A stretch of 64,000 bases of DNA, taken from positions 3,346,501-3,410,500 of the forward strand of contig NZ_CP082362.1 of NCBI RefSeq assembly GCF_020740535.1. Direction: 5' to 3'. The number at the start of each line of letters is the position of its first letter. Position 1 is the first letter of the stretch. The DNA comes from Streptomyces profundus. GTDB taxonomy: Bacteria > Actinomycetota > Actinomycetes > Streptomycetales > Streptomycetaceae. Shown in pieces: positions 26,345 to 34,678 of this stretch. The notes under the pieces are model-generated. The model saw nothing but the letters and a program-made list of their open reading frames with translations, was not told the origin of the DNA and did not search any database. A program made the translations under genes and the position numbers.

Positions 26345-27802
26345 TTGAATTCCACACGCACGAATGACCGCACCTCCCGCAGCCGCTTCGGCTCGTCCGC
26401 CCCCAGGCGTTCCGGGAGGCCGAGCCGCCCGGGCGGCCAGGGCCGCCGGCCCACGGCGCTCCAGGGCGAGTTCGCCCAGCCGAGGAGCACCACTCCCGCG
26501 CTGCCCACCGTCGAGGCGTTCGCCGACCTCGACCTGCCCGAGCCGCTGCTGGCCACGCTCACCAGGCAGGGAGTACACGTCCCGTTCCCGATCCAGGGCG
26601 CGACGCTGCCGAACACCCTCGCGGGCCGTGACGTCCTCGGCCGGGGGCGCACCGGTTCCGGCAAGACCCTCGCCTTCGGCCTGGCCATGCTGGCCCGCAC
26701 CACCGGACAGCGCGCCGAGCCCCGTCAGCCACTCGCCCTGGTCCTCGTGCCGACGCGCGAGCTCGCCCAGCAGGTGACGGACGCGCTCACCCCCTACGCC
26801 CGCTCGGTGAAGCTGCGCCTGGCCACCGTCGTGGGAGGCATGTCCATCGGCCGGCAGGCCAGTGCGCTGCGCGGCGGCACCGAAGTCGTCGTCGCCACCC
26901 CCGGCCGCCTCAAGGACCTCATCGACCGGGGCGACTGCCGCCTCGACCGGGTCGCGATCACCGTGCTGGACGAGGCCGACCAGATGACCGACATGGGCTT
27001 CATGCCCCAGGTCACCGCCCTTCTGGACCAAGTCCGCCCCGAGGGCCAGCGGATGCTGTTCTCCGCCACCCTCGACCGCAACGTCGACCTTCTGGTCCGC
27101 CGCTACCTCACCGACCCGGTCGTCCACTCCGTCGACCCGTCCGCGGGCGCGGTCACGACGATGGAGCACCACGTCCTGCATGTCCACGGCACCGACAAGC
27201 AGCGGACGACGACCGAGATCGCCGCGCGCGAGGGCCGGGTGATCATGTTCCTGGACACCAAGCGTGCCGTCGACCGGCTGACCCGGGACCTGCTGAACAG
27301 CGGGGTCCGGGCCGCCGCCCTGCACGGCGGGAAGTCGCAGCCGCAGCGCACCAGAACCCTCGCCCAGTTCAAGACCGGGCATGTCACCGTGCTCGTCGCC
27401 ACGAACGTCGCGGCGCGCGGCATCCATATCGACGACCTCGACCTCGTGGTCAACGTCGACCCGCCGACGGACCACAAGGACTACCTCCACCGAGGCGGTC
27501 GCACCGCGCGGGCCGGCGAGTCCGGCAGCGTCGTCACCCTGATCACCCCCGACCAACGCCGCGGCATGGTCCGCCTGATGACGGCGGCGGGCATCGTCCC
27601 CCGGACCACGCGCGTCCGCTCCGGCGAGGAGGCCCTCAGCCGGATCACCGGTGCCCGGGCCCCCTCCGGCATCCCCGTGACGATCACCGCACCGGTGTCC
27701 GAGCGCCGCAAGCGCGGCGCGACCTCCCGCAGCCGACGCGGCCCCGCCTCGGCCACCCGGCGGGCGACCCAGCGACGCTCCACCGTCGCCGCGGCGGCCT
27801 AA
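26345..27802 (+). CDS. DEAD-box ATP-dependent RNA helicase
   Basis: This 485-aa helicase has the Q-motif region (LDLPEPLLATLTRQG), Walker A GRTGSGKT with Lys107, PTRELA, DEAD at 209-212, SAT, and the C-terminal ARGIHIDDLD and HRGGRTARAG. The basic Ser/Arg-rich tail probably binds RNA. The start is taken as TTG 26345, because AGGAAGG lies 8 bp upstream and the following TRTNDRTSRSR matches relatives. A GTG at 26276 is an in-frame alternative. It likely remodels cold-stabilised RNA with the adjacent cold-shock protein. Confidence 0.93.
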   Translation: MNSTRTNDRTSRSRFGSSAPRRSGRPSRPGGQGRRPTALQGEFAQPRSTTPALPTVEAFADLDLPEPLLATLTRQGVHVPFPIQGATLPNTLAGRDVLGRGRTGSGKTLAFGLAMLARTTGQRAEPRQPLALVLVPTRELAQQVTDALTPYARSVKLRLATVVGGMSIGRQASALRGGTEVVVATPGRLKDLIDRGDCRLDRVAITVLDEADQMTDMGFMPQVTALLDQVRPEGQRMLFSATLDRNVDLLVRRYLTDPVVHSVDPSAGAVTTMEHHVLHVHGTDKQRTTTEIAAREGRVIMFLDTKRAVDRLTRDLLNSGVRAAALHGGKSQPQRTRTLAQFKTGHVTVLVATNVAARGIHIDDLDLVVNVDPPTDHKDYLHRGGRTARAGESGSVVTLITPDQRRGMVRLMTAAGIVPRTTRVRSGEEALSRITGARAPSGIPVTITAPVSERRKRGATSRSRRGPASATRRATQRRSTVAAAA

Positions 27803-27975
27803 GGCCTCTGTCCGGTTGCCAGTTGCTAACTCCGCTGGTCAAACGGCTACTTCCCGGTGTTGCCGGCGGGCGGTGATGTGCGGCCCGACGCCTGGTCGGC
27901 GGAACCGGCGGAAGGCCCCACACGGTTCGGCCGGGTGGATCCACGGCAACCGATCGGCCACCCCCTGCGCGCGAA

Positions 27976-28015
27976 GATCCCCCCTGACCGGCGTTTCCGC
28001 AGGTCAGGGGGGATC
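27976..28015 (-). terminator. Terminator of tRNA-Ala
   Basis: A perfect 14-bp inverted repeat (GATCCCCCCTGACC with GGTCAGGGGGGATC) lies 9 bp beyond the tRNA-Ala 3' end on the minus strand. It could also stop transcription from the helicase gene, which points toward it. Confidence 0.7.
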
Positions 28016-28023
28016 TGAAGATG

Positions 28024-28096
28024 TGGAGCCTAGGAGAGTCGAACTCCTGACATCCGCCATGCAAAGACGGCGCTCTACCAACTGAGCTAAGGCCCC
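28024..28096 (-). tRNA. tRNA-Ala (anticodon TGC), CCA not encoded
   Basis: This is a 73-nt cloverleaf on the minus strand. The acceptor GGGGCCT pairs with AGGCTCC (one G-T), the D-arm is GCTCAGTTGGTAGAGC, the anticodon loop is TTTGCAT, and the T-arm is AGGAGTTCGACTCTCCT. The discriminator is A and no CCA follows. Confidence 0.95.
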
Positions 28097-28243
28097 GCGT
28101 GGCCTCGATGAAGGCCAGGGCCAAGATTACCCAATCTTCTCCGGTGAGGCCGACCGGGTATCGCACCGGGGAAGGCTCTCTCCGTAGGATGACGCGCAAC
28201 TTCGCTCACGTGAAGCGATCAGGGGAGACAGGGGAGACACACG

Positions 28244-28804
28244 ATGGACGCGGTCCAACAAGAGTCAACCGAGAAGGCCAGGGAGCAACAGACGACCTGG
28301 TATGGCGAACCCCTGGGGACGCTCTTTCGGCGGCTGATCACCGATCTCGGGCTCAACCAGGCCCGGCTCGCCGGCGTGCTGGGGCTGTCGGCACCGATGC
28401 TGTCCCAGCTGATGAGCGGACAGCGCGCGAAGATCGGCAACCCGGCGGTGGTGCAACGGGTGCGTGCTCTACAGGATCTCGCCGCCGAGGTGCGGGGCGG
28501 CAGGATCAGCGCCGCCGAGGCCACGGGCGCGATGGACGACATCCGCAGGACCGCCGGCGGCAACGTGCTGAGCCCGGCGTCGACGACCGCCAGGTCGGGT
28601 TCGGCCTCGGTGCCGGCCAACCCGAGCAAGCGGGTGGTCCGGGAGATCCAGTCCCTGTTGCGTTCGGTCTCGGACGCGGCGGAGATCCAGAGCGCGTCCC
28701 GGTTGCTCGCCGACAGCCATCCGGAACTCGCGGAGTTCCTCCGGGTGTACGGCGTCGCGCGCACCCGCGAGGCCATCGAGCACTATGAGAGCCACCAGGG
28801 CTGA
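28244..28804 (+). CDS. HTH (Xre-like) DNA-binding protein
   Basis: This is a 186-aa protein. The N-terminal half has an Xre-type helix-turn-helix (LNQARLAGVLGLSAPMLSQL), then a helix-rich segment, and a C-terminal helical region (HPELAEFLRVYGVARTREAI). It starts after a GGGGAGACAGGGGAG tract. It lies 77 bp before a Ser/Thr kinase gene on the same strand, and this pair is conserved near the Streptomyces origin. Its regulon is unknown. Confidence 0.82.
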   Translation: MDAVQQESTEKAREQQTTWYGEPLGTLFRRLITDLGLNQARLAGVLGLSAPMLSQLMSGQRAKIGNPAVVQRVRALQDLAAEVRGGRISAAEATGAMDDIRRTAGGNVLSPASTTARSGSASVPANPSKRVVREIQSLLRSVSDAAEIQSASRLLADSHPELAEFLRVYGVARTREAIEHYESHQG

Positions 28805-28881
28805 CCCGAGCGGGCAGCGACGGTTGACAGCGGGCGCGGGCGCACGGACAGAGAAGCGATCACAAGGGCGGACAGAGCGCG

Positions 28882-30120
28882 ATGGGTGAGATCTTCGCGG
28901 GTCGGTACGAGCTGGTTGACCCGATAGGAAGAGGTGGCGTGGGCGCGGTCTGGCGCGCCTGGGACCACCGCCGCCAGCGCTATGTCGCGGCCAAGGTGCT
29001 CCAACAGTCCGATGCCCACACGCTGTTGCGCTTCGTCCGGGAGCAGGCGCTGCGCATCGATCACCCCCATGTGCTGGCCCCGGCCAGCTGGGCGGCGGAC
29101 GACGACAAGGTCCTCTTCACCATGGACCTCATGACCGGGGGGTCGCTGTCGCATCTGATCGGGGACTACGGTCCCCTGCCGCCCAGCGTGGTCTGTGTGC
29201 TGCTGGACCAACTACTCGCCGGGCTCCAGGCGGTGCACGACGAAGGGGTGGTGCACCGGGACATCAAGCCGGCCAACATCCTGCTGGAGACGACGGGCGC
29301 GGGGCGCCCGCATCTGCGGCTCTCCGACTTCGGCATCTCGATGCGGAAGGGTGAGCCACGCCTCACCGAGACCAACTACGTGGTCGGCACGCCAGGTTAC
29401 TTCGCGCCCGAACAGCTTGAGGGCGCGGAGCCGGACTTCCCTGCCGATCTGTACGCCGTGGGCCTGGTGGGCCTCTATCTGTTGACGGGAGCCAAGCCCG
29501 ACTCCCAGGCGCTGCTGGAAGGGTTCGCCGAGTCGGGGATGCCGGCCGCGCCCGAGGGCGTGCCGGCGCCGCTGTGGCAGGTGCTGGGCACACTGTTGCA
29601 GCCGTCGCCCACCGCGCGGTTCCGTTCGGCGACCGGGGTCCGCAAGGCCCTGCTGGCCGCCGCCGAGCTGCTGCCCGACTCCACCCTGGAGAAGGAGGTC
29701 GTCGAGGTCTTCGACCAGTTGGGCCCGCTGCCGCCCGGATACGGCCCCGCTGGCCCGCGTTCGGACGCCGGCGACGAGGGCCGGGCCGCGGTCGACGACC
29801 CGTCCGAGACCGGCAGCTACCGGCTGGCGCCGCCCACCCCACGACCGCGGCCCGCCCAGGCGGGCCCTCTCCCGGGGACGGGCGCCGGCGCCGCTCCGGG
29901 CGGCGGAAGGCCGCTGGGCGAGCAGCCGACGAGCGCGGCGGGGGCCTCCCCCGCGACGCGCTCGCTGACGACTCTCTCCCCCGCCGCCTCCCCGTTCAGC
30001 ACCACGGGCTCCATGCCGGTGCGGCGCGGCCCGGGGCCGCCGCGCCTGGTGGCGATCCCGGTGCTGCTGGTGGCCGCGATCTGCTTCGGCTACGGCTTCT
30101 GGTCCCTGCTGACCGCCTGA
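28882..30120 (+). CDS. Membrane Ser/Thr protein kinase without PASTA repeats
   Basis: This is a 412-aa kinase. The Gly loop is GRGGVGAVW, the catalytic Lys is Lys38, HRDIKPAN has Asp127, and SDFGIS is the DFG. A Pro/Gly/Ala-rich linker runs over about residues 280-385. One membrane helix is at the very C-terminus (VAIPVLLVAAICFGYGFWSL), leaving almost nothing outside, so it cannot sense wall fragments as PknB does. The signal is unknown; the upstream HTH protein is a candidate substrate. Confidence 0.92.
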   Translation: MGEIFAGRYELVDPIGRGGVGAVWRAWDHRRQRYVAAKVLQQSDAHTLLRFVREQALRIDHPHVLAPASWAADDDKVLFTMDLMTGGSLSHLIGDYGPLPPSVVCVLLDQLLAGLQAVHDEGVVHRDIKPANILLETTGAGRPHLRLSDFGISMRKGEPRLTETNYVVGTPGYFAPEQLEGAEPDFPADLYAVGLVGLYLLTGAKPDSQALLEGFAESGMPAAPEGVPAPLWQVLGTLLQPSPTARFRSATGVRKALLAAAELLPDSTLEKEVVEVFDQLGPLPPGYGPAGPRSDAGDEGRAAVDDPSETGSYRLAPPTPRPRPAQAGPLPGTGAGAAPGGGRPLGEQPTSAAGASPATRSLTTLSPAASPFSTTGSMPVRRGPGPPRLVAIPVLLVAAICFGYGFWSLLTA

Positions 30121-30130
30121 GCGGCCGGGC

Positions 30131-31432
30131 TCAGGGCTGCGGGCCCGCCGCGCTGACCGCTCGGCGCCAGCCGATGAGGTACCAGGCGCCGATGCCGACG
30201 CCCAGCGCCGCCCCGGCCCCGATGGCCAGATAGCCGCGCGCCCGCTTGTCGTCGCTGGCCCGTTGGGCGGCGACCTCCTCGTCCGTCAGCCCATCGGCGG
30301 CCTGTTCGATGTCGTCCTGGCTGACTCCGAAGCCGGCCTCGACCGGGTCGGATTCGTACGAGGGCCCGCCCTGGCGCTCCCCGAGGAGCGAGAGGCGCAG
30401 CGTCAACCCGATGGGGTCCGGCGTGATCTCGCCGACCTCAGGTCCCAGGGTGACCATCAGATAGTGCCAACCGGCGACCCCGAAGGCCTCGATATCGTCC
30501 TCGAAACGGTTGCCGTAGTGCACGCCGGGCGCGATGCCGGAGACGCTGAGCTGCTCGCCCCGGTATCCCTCGGTACCGGGCGGGAAGACGCGCACCGCCG
30601 CCGGGTTGAAGATCTCCAGGCCCACATCGCCCCTGGCGGACACGGACTCGTCGCCGCCGGTGGCGTTGCCCAGCTCCAGGTCGAGCGCCAGCTGTTGCCC
30701 CCAGTCGACCGGCACCCGGTAGACCAGGCTCTCACCGGCGCGGATGTCGTCGCGCCAGACACCCTCGCCGATGGGCTGGGCGTCGTTGAAGCCGGTGCCG
30801 CCCCGCACCCTGGTGGCCTGGCCGGTGGGCGGGCTGGGCGGCTCGGTCTCCCAGCTCTCCGCCGGCGGCGCCGCCTCCGGCAGCGCGGCCAGCGTCGGTT
30901 CCTGGGAGAACCGCAGCTCGATGGGCCAGTCCTCGGGGTCGGAGCCGGCCGTCCTGGTCACCGTGTAGAGATAGCTGCCCGCGCGCTGGCACTCGGCGCC
31001 CTGGGCGACCGTCCGGCCCGCACTGGCGGCGATCGGCCTGGCCAGATAGCCAAGCCCGAAGTCGAAGTCGGCGGTGCCGGACGAACAGCTCTCGTTGCCG
31101 GTGGTGAGCAGCTCCACCCGCAGCTCGTCGTCGAACGCCACCGGCGAACCCCGGTCGGGGGCGGCGACCGTGGTCACATAGGCGCTGGAGCCGCTGTCCA
31201 GGGCGAGGGCGTAGTGCAGCGTCTCACCGGGGGATATCTCGTCGGTGTAGACGTTGCCCGCCTCGATGGCGGGCGCGTCGGCGCTGCTCGCCGTGCCCTC
31301 GACGGGAAGCCCGTCAGCGGCCGGGGCGTAGGTACGGGGGTCGGGCGTCTCCGCGAACGCGGGGGCGGCTCCCAACAGCGCCATCGAGCAGGTCAACGCC
31401 ACAACTCCAGCGCCGGCGCTCATCTTTCCCAT
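30131..31432 (-). CDS. Secreted, C-terminally membrane-anchored protein of unknown function
   Basis: This 433-aa protein has a signal peptide (GVVALTCSMALLGAAPAFA, likely cleaved after AFA). A large extracytoplasmic part contains two related segments (GNVYTDEISPGETLHYAL and GVWRDDIRAGESLVYRVPVD) that look like duplicated beta-sandwich domains. A C-terminal membrane helix (IGAGAALGVGIGAWYLIGW) ends in a short basic tail. ATG 31432 has GGAGAG upstream. It converges on the kinase gene 10 bp away. I do not recognise a catalytic motif; a surface sensor or adhesion role is only possible. Confidence 0.78.
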   Translation of the reverse strand: MGKMSAGAGVVALTCSMALLGAAPAFAETPDPRTYAPAADGLPVEGTASSADAPAIEAGNVYTDEISPGETLHYALALDSGSSAYVTTVAAPDRGSPVAFDDELRVELLTTGNESCSSGTADFDFGLGYLARPIAASAGRTVAQGAECQRAGSYLYTVTRTAGSDPEDWPIELRFSQEPTLAALPEAAPPAESWETEPPSPPTGQATRVRGGTGFNDAQPIGEGVWRDDIRAGESLVYRVPVDWGQQLALDLELGNATGGDESVSARGDVGLEIFNPAAVRVFPPGTEGYRGEQLSVSGIAPGVHYGNRFEDDIEAFGVAGWHYLMVTLGPEVGEITPDPIGLTLRLSLLGERQGGPSYESDPVEAGFGVSQDDIEQAADGLTDEEVAAQRASDDKRARGYLAIGAGAALGVGIGAWYLIGWRRAVSAAGPQP

Positions 31433-31616
31433 CGCACACTCTCCTGGCCGTCCCGCACTCGTGCCCCTGCGTTGTTCAGCACGGTACGAGTTCGCGGTCG
31501 CACCCGGACAGCGGGGGGCGTCACGTTCTCGCTACAACGCCTCCGGGCCCCCGCGCCGCCAGGCGACAGGGGCCCGGAGGCGACTGATGTGTCCTTCGGA
31601 GTCCGTGGTTGGGGCG

Positions 31617-31754
31617 TCAGGCGCCCGTGGAGCCGGCCGGCACGGAGTCGGTCGCCTCCGTCCACAGATCCTGCTCGGCCTTGTCCGCTTGGATCTGACG
31701 GTAGACAAGGAGTCCGCCAATGGCGGCCACCGCGACCAGGAGGAGCTTCTTCAC
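31617..31754 (-). CDS. DLW-39 family small membrane peptide
   Basis: This 45-aa peptide (VKKLLLVAVAAIGGLLVYRQ start, then QIQADKAEQDLWTEATDSV) matches the conserved actinobacterial DLW-39 family, named for its DLW motif, here in AEQDLWTEA. It is one membrane helix plus a short acidic tail. The GTG start at 31752-31754 has GAGGTAG upstream. The family is linked to the gyrA-tRNA region; here it is separated from gyrA by the integrated element. Function unknown. Confidence 0.85.
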   Translation of the reverse strand: MKKLLLVAVAAIGGLLVYRQIQADKAEQDLWTEATDSVPAGSTGA

Positions 31755-31811
31755 CGCGCTACCTCGTCCTTCTTCAACGTGATCGGACCTCTGGCGCCCG
31801 ATGATACCCAA

Positions 31812-31827
31812 TTGTGTCCTAGCACAA
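31812..31827 (-). promoter_or_regulatory. 16-bp inverted repeat at the DLW-39 promoter
   Basis: TTGTG-6 bp-CACAA (centre TCCTAG) lies about 60 bp upstream of the DLW-39 start. On the minus strand it reads TTGTGCTAGGACACAA and is followed 3 bp later by TATCAT, a good -10 hexamer. The repeat would cover the -35/spacer region, as an operator does. Confidence 0.45.
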
Positions 31828-32224
31828 GGGGCTTGGGCCCCCGAGCACCGCCACCCCCGCCAACACGCCCCAGCACTCCCCGCCCCACCCCCGCGAACCC
31901 CCTGGTCAAGAGCTCGACGGTCCACTCCGCAGCTCCAGAAACCGACTCGACCACCCCGACCGGAACGAACCAGGAACGACCCGGAAGCGCGTGAACGGCA
32001 TCCCCGTACGCGATGCCCCCGAGACGTTGGAGCGCTGCGCGAAAGTGGCCGTGAGGTCCGCGCTCTGATGGGTGCGGCCCGTACTCGGGGAGCGAGGACC
32101 GGACGGTGGCCTTCTAGCCCAGGCACCGGCCGCGAACGGCGCGTCCCGTCCCGGCGGGGGCCCGCGGCACGGTGCCGGCCAACTCACCGGGAACGGAAGG
32201 CGATCGTCGATGTCAAGGAGTGAT
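31828..32224. other. Gene-free stretch between the DLW-39 promoter and the element
   Basis: I find no gene with a ribosome site or family motif in these 400 bp. It is the ancestral spacer between the DLW-39 gene and tRNA-Ile, now ending at attL. Confidence 0.5.
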
Positions 32225-32226
32225 GT

Positions 32227-32261
32227 CAAACGGCCCCGGTCCATCAGGACCGGGGCCGTTC
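32227..32261 (-). terminator. Original host tRNA-Ile terminator (left junction)
   Basis: An 11-bp stem (GGCCCCGGTCC, loop ATCA, GGACCGGGGCC) adjoins the attL copy. It is the counterpart of the hairpin at 49723-49749, but the inner stem and loop bases differ. Confidence 0.7.
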
Positions 32262-32311
32262 ACGCTGGTGGGGCTAACAGGACTTGAACCTGTGGCCTCA
32301 TCCTTATCAGG
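32250..32311 (-). repeat. attL: 62-bp direct repeat with tRNA-Ile 3' half
   Basis: The sequence is identical to 49742-49803. It contains the tRNA-Ile 3' part from the anticodon loop to CCA (CCA at 32266-32268) plus 16 bp beyond. The tRNA 5' half is missing here, so this copy is not functional. Confidence 0.93.
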
Positions 32312-32408
32312 TCAATCGCAGGTGAGCGGACTCCCAGCTGAGCCGTGGCTGGGGCCGCGCCCCTTTGAATCTCGTGTGCGCCGTCGTCTTTCGGTGTGCG
32401 CCGGTGTT

Positions 32409-32439
32409 GGCGTCAAACGGTGGCGTCAACTGGCGTCAG
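32409..32439. repeat. Three GGCGTCAA repeats, possible integrase/Xis arm sites
   Basis: GGCGTCAA occurs at 32409 and 32422, and GGCGTCAG at 32432, just inside attL. The same core appears just inside attR (49701-49723). Placement at both ends of the element suits arm-type binding sites. Confidence 0.5.
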
Positions 32440-33113
32440 ACCGCGTTCAGAGCGTCCGTGATCTCCGCGATCGACGGCACCACCACGACAGCCCCGGCAT
32501 CGGTGAGCTTCTTGTCCTTCCCCGGCTTGTTGGCATAGCCGATGGTCGGCACCCCGGCCGCGTCGCCGGCCTCCACGTCCCGTGCGGCGTCCCCAATGAA
32601 GACGCACGCCGCCGGGGACGCGTCGCCCATGGCGTCCAGAAGCAGGCGGGGCGACGGCTTCATGGATGTCGGCTCCCCAGGCACCCGGCCGACTACCCCT
32701 CGAATCTGGCTCGCCAGTCCCGCCCGTTCCAGGTAGCTGGTGATGGCCCGACCCGCGTTGTTGCTGACGACGACCACCGACCGGCCCGAGGCGGAGCACG
32801 CCTTGAGCATTGCCTCGATATCCGGGTTGGGTCGCGCCTGCCAAACCGCCTCAGATTCCAGCTCGGTCAGCACGGCGTCGGCATCCGCCGCCAGCTCGGG
32901 GCGTTCCTGGGCAATCCGACTGAGCAGTGCCAACGGATCGCCCTCTTTTCGCCATACCTCCGCGACTAGGTGACCGTCGGCAGCGAGCCGCTCCCGCATC
33001 CGGTCGGCCACCTCCCCGGCAGAGAGGCCGGCGAAGACCGAACAGACCGGCCCGTCGAAGTCGAGTAGGACATGCGTCACCCCGGTCAGCACGGGGCCTA
33101 GGTCTTCTCTCAT
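32436..33113 (-). CDS. HAD-family hydrolase
   Basis: This is a 225-aa HAD phosphatase. Motif I is LLDFDGPVC, motif II lies in VVVVSNNAG, motif III Lys in MKPSP and motif IV is GDAARDV; the cap is helical (C1 type). ATG 33113 overlaps the GntR stop by 4 bp, so it is the second gene of a GntR-HAD operon. HAD hydrolase genes recur in AICEs with Nudix genes. The substrate is unknown, perhaps a nucleotide or a DNA/RNA 3' phosphate given the kinase at 44880. Confidence 0.88.
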   Translation of the reverse strand: MREDLGPVLTGVTHVLLDFDGPVCSVFAGLSAGEVADRMRERLAADGHLVAEVWRKEGDPLALLSRIAQERPELAADADAVLTELESEAVWQARPNPDIEAMLKACSASGRSVVVVSNNAGRAITSYLERAGLASQIRGVVGRVPGEPTSMKPSPRLLLDAMGDASPAACVFIGDAARDVEAGDAAGVPTIGYANKPGKDKKLTDAGAVVVVPSIAEITDALNAV

Positions 33114-33949
33114 GGCGTGCTCTCGAACGCGATGCTTTCCCAGGCGCTGTCGAACCACCGGCGGGACTGGCTCACGTACTGCGAGCCGATCGACGATTCG
33201 TCCGGCCCGGCCGAGTGATGGAACAGCGTGGTGTCCTTGCCGGTGATGTCGAAGAACTCCTTCTCCCCGTTGACGTCCATCGTCCGCTGGCGCAGGGGGT
33301 AGTACCCGAAGAAGACTTCCTCGTCGTTGAGGATGTAGAGCTTGAACAGCGGCGAAGCCCGGAAGAGGCGGATCTCCACCTTGGCCGACTGGACAAGGCC
33401 CAGCTCCGCGAGCACCTCCACGGAGTGCTTGATTCCGCCGGCGTTGGTCTGACCGATCCGACCGGCCCGCGCCCGTAGGTCGGCATCATCCCGCAACCCG
33501 TCCACCAGCACCGGCACCGCCATGGGGGATGAGCTGTCGGGCAACAGCAGCCGGACGGCGATGGACTGCGGAGTGAGCCGGCCGGAGCGAACCTTGTCGA
33601 GCGGCTCCTGGATCGCGCTGTGCAGCGTCTCGCTGGAGAAGCCGGCGAAGTCGACGCTGACCTGAGGCTCCTCGAAGGCCGCCTCCAAATGCGGCCGGAG
33701 ACCGATAGGCCGCTCCGTCCGCTGCCGGACGAACGACCCCTTCCCCTTCCTACTCACGATCAGCCCATCGTCACGGAGCTGATCGAGCGCGCGCTGGATC
33801 GTCGCCTTGGCAACCCCGAAGTGCTTCACCAGTTCGGGGTTGGACGGGAGCTTGTCCCCCGGCTCGTACTCCCGCGTCAGGATGGCGGCCCGCAGCTTGC
33901 TGCTGACCTGCTGAAACGCCGGCCGGGTGTCATCAGGATCGAGGCTCAT
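33110..33949 (-). CDS. GntR-family transcriptional regulator (KorSA-like)
   Basis: This 279-aa regulator has an N-terminal winged HTH (AFQQVSSKLRAAILTREYEP, LPSNPELVKHFGVAKATIQR, RKGKGSFV) and a C-terminal UTRA-like effector domain. It is likely the repressor that keeps the element integrated, like KorSA of pSAM2. ATG 33949 (MSLDPDD) is taken as the start; an ATG at 33994 is possible but its GGGAAGG lies directly against it. It is divergent from the promoter at 34009-34037. Confidence 0.88.
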   Translation of the reverse strand: MSLDPDDTRPAFQQVSSKLRAAILTREYEPGDKLPSNPELVKHFGVAKATIQRALDQLRDDGLIVSRKGKGSFVRQRTERPIGLRPHLEAAFEEPQVSVDFAGFSSETLHSAIQEPLDKVRSGRLTPQSIAVRLLLPDSSSPMAVPVLVDGLRDDADLRARAGRIGQTNAGGIKHSVEVLAELGLVQSAKVEIRLFRASPLFKLYILNDEEVFFGYYPLRQRTMDVNGEKEFFDITGKDTTLFHHSAGPDESSIGSQYVSQSRRWFDSAWESIAFESTP

Positions 33950-34008
33950 CCCGCCATCGTACGACGGCATCCCCACGAACCCCAGGACGGCCATCCTTCC
34001 CAGCCTGG

Positions 34009-34037
34009 TTGACCTTCCTAGGATGGATGAGTACGTT
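34009..34037 (+). promoter_or_regulatory. Near-consensus promoter with palindrome in the spacer
   Basis: TTGACC (34009-34014), 17-bp spacer, TACGTT (34032-34037). The spacer holds the palindrome TTCCTAGGA (core CCTAGG), a good operator for the adjacent GntR protein. It faces the small-ORF and transfer operon. Confidence 0.7.
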
Positions 34038-34263
34038 GGTCATGTCGCACCGAGCGAAAGCAAGGAGCGGCCGGAGGGCCTTATTTGGGCTGCTCTGGAG
34101 CTGAGGGCGGGGACGCTGCAATCCCGCTAAAGGCCAGGTGAAACAGGGTTTCGGCCCGTACTGGCGAGGTGGCCCGGTGACCGCGAGCAACGGCCGGAGA
34201 GTGGGGACACGGTCCCCCTTGCAGTGCACATTCGCTTGCCCGCCGAACTGATAGGAGCCCCCG

Positions 34264-34299
34264 ATGATCCGCCGACGAAGACCCGCGGCGCGCACCTGA
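34264..34299 (+). CDS. Possible 11-aa Arg-rich leader peptide
   Basis: AGGAG at 34253-34257, then six bases, then ATG and 11 codons: M-I-R-R-R-R-P-A-A-R-T-stop. Three successive codons, CGA CGA AGA, are rare in Streptomyces. It lies 225 bp downstream of the promoter and 150 bp before a strong hairpin, so it may be a regulatory leader peptide. It could also be chance. Confidence 0.35.
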   Translation: MIRRRRPAART

Positions 34300-34448
34300 G
34301 CAGGACCAGCGCAGGTCGCGAAGCCGAACGCGTCACCTCGGGCCACACGAACCCGCAGATGCCTGAGCTGCTTGTGCCTCACCACCCCGCCGCCTACGGG
34401 AGGGCTTGGTGGTGGGGCGCGAGGGGCACCAGGCCCCAACGCATATGT

Positions 34449-34478
34449 GCCGGACGGGAGTTGCACCTCCCGTCCGGC
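34449..34478 (+). terminator. 12-bp hairpin before the first small AICE gene
   Basis: GCCGGACGGGAG and CTCCCGTCCGGC form a perfect 12-bp stem with a 6-base loop, ending 22 bp before the TAGGAGGG of the next gene. It acts either as a terminator or as an attenuator of read-through from the 34009 promoter. The 34038-34448 stretch holds only the leader peptide candidate. Confidence 0.6.
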
Positions 34479-34516
34479 TGATCAACCCGCCTACCAGTTA
34501 TAGGAGGGCGATCCGT

Positions 34517-34678
34517 ATGGATCGTAGTGCGCCGGCGTCGGGTACGCCGGAGAGTGTGCAGAATGCGGCCGAGGCCTCGAAGCGCGCCGAGGAGGCCCGC
34601 CGCAAGGCGGAGGCCGATTTGCGGCGTCACGGGCGGGCCGGGGCGGCGGTCACCACTCAGAGGGGCGGTGGCCGGTGA
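34517..34678 (+). CDS. Small charged AICE protein (53 aa)
   Basis: The frame starts MDRSAPASGTPESV after TAGGAGGG, a clear ribosome site. The middle is a charged helix (AAEASKRAEEARRKAEADLR) and the end is Arg/Gly-rich. Its stop overlaps the GTG of the next gene by 4 bp. It has no recognisable domain; it may be a DNA- or RNA-binding accessory. Confidence 0.7.
   Translation: MDRSAPASGTPESVQNAAEASKRAEEARRKAEADLRRHGRAGAAVTTQRGGGR

Noticed and set aside
27803..27975. Possible transposase remnant between the helicase gene and the tRNA-Ala terminator
   Set aside because: Some minus-strand stretches look protein-like, but I could not place them in any insertion-sequence family, and no inverted ends are visible.
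32266..32311. Second tRNA-Ile gene at the left end
   Set aside because: Only the 3' half from the anticodon loop is present; the 5' half is replaced by unrelated sequence, so it is attL and not a working tRNA.
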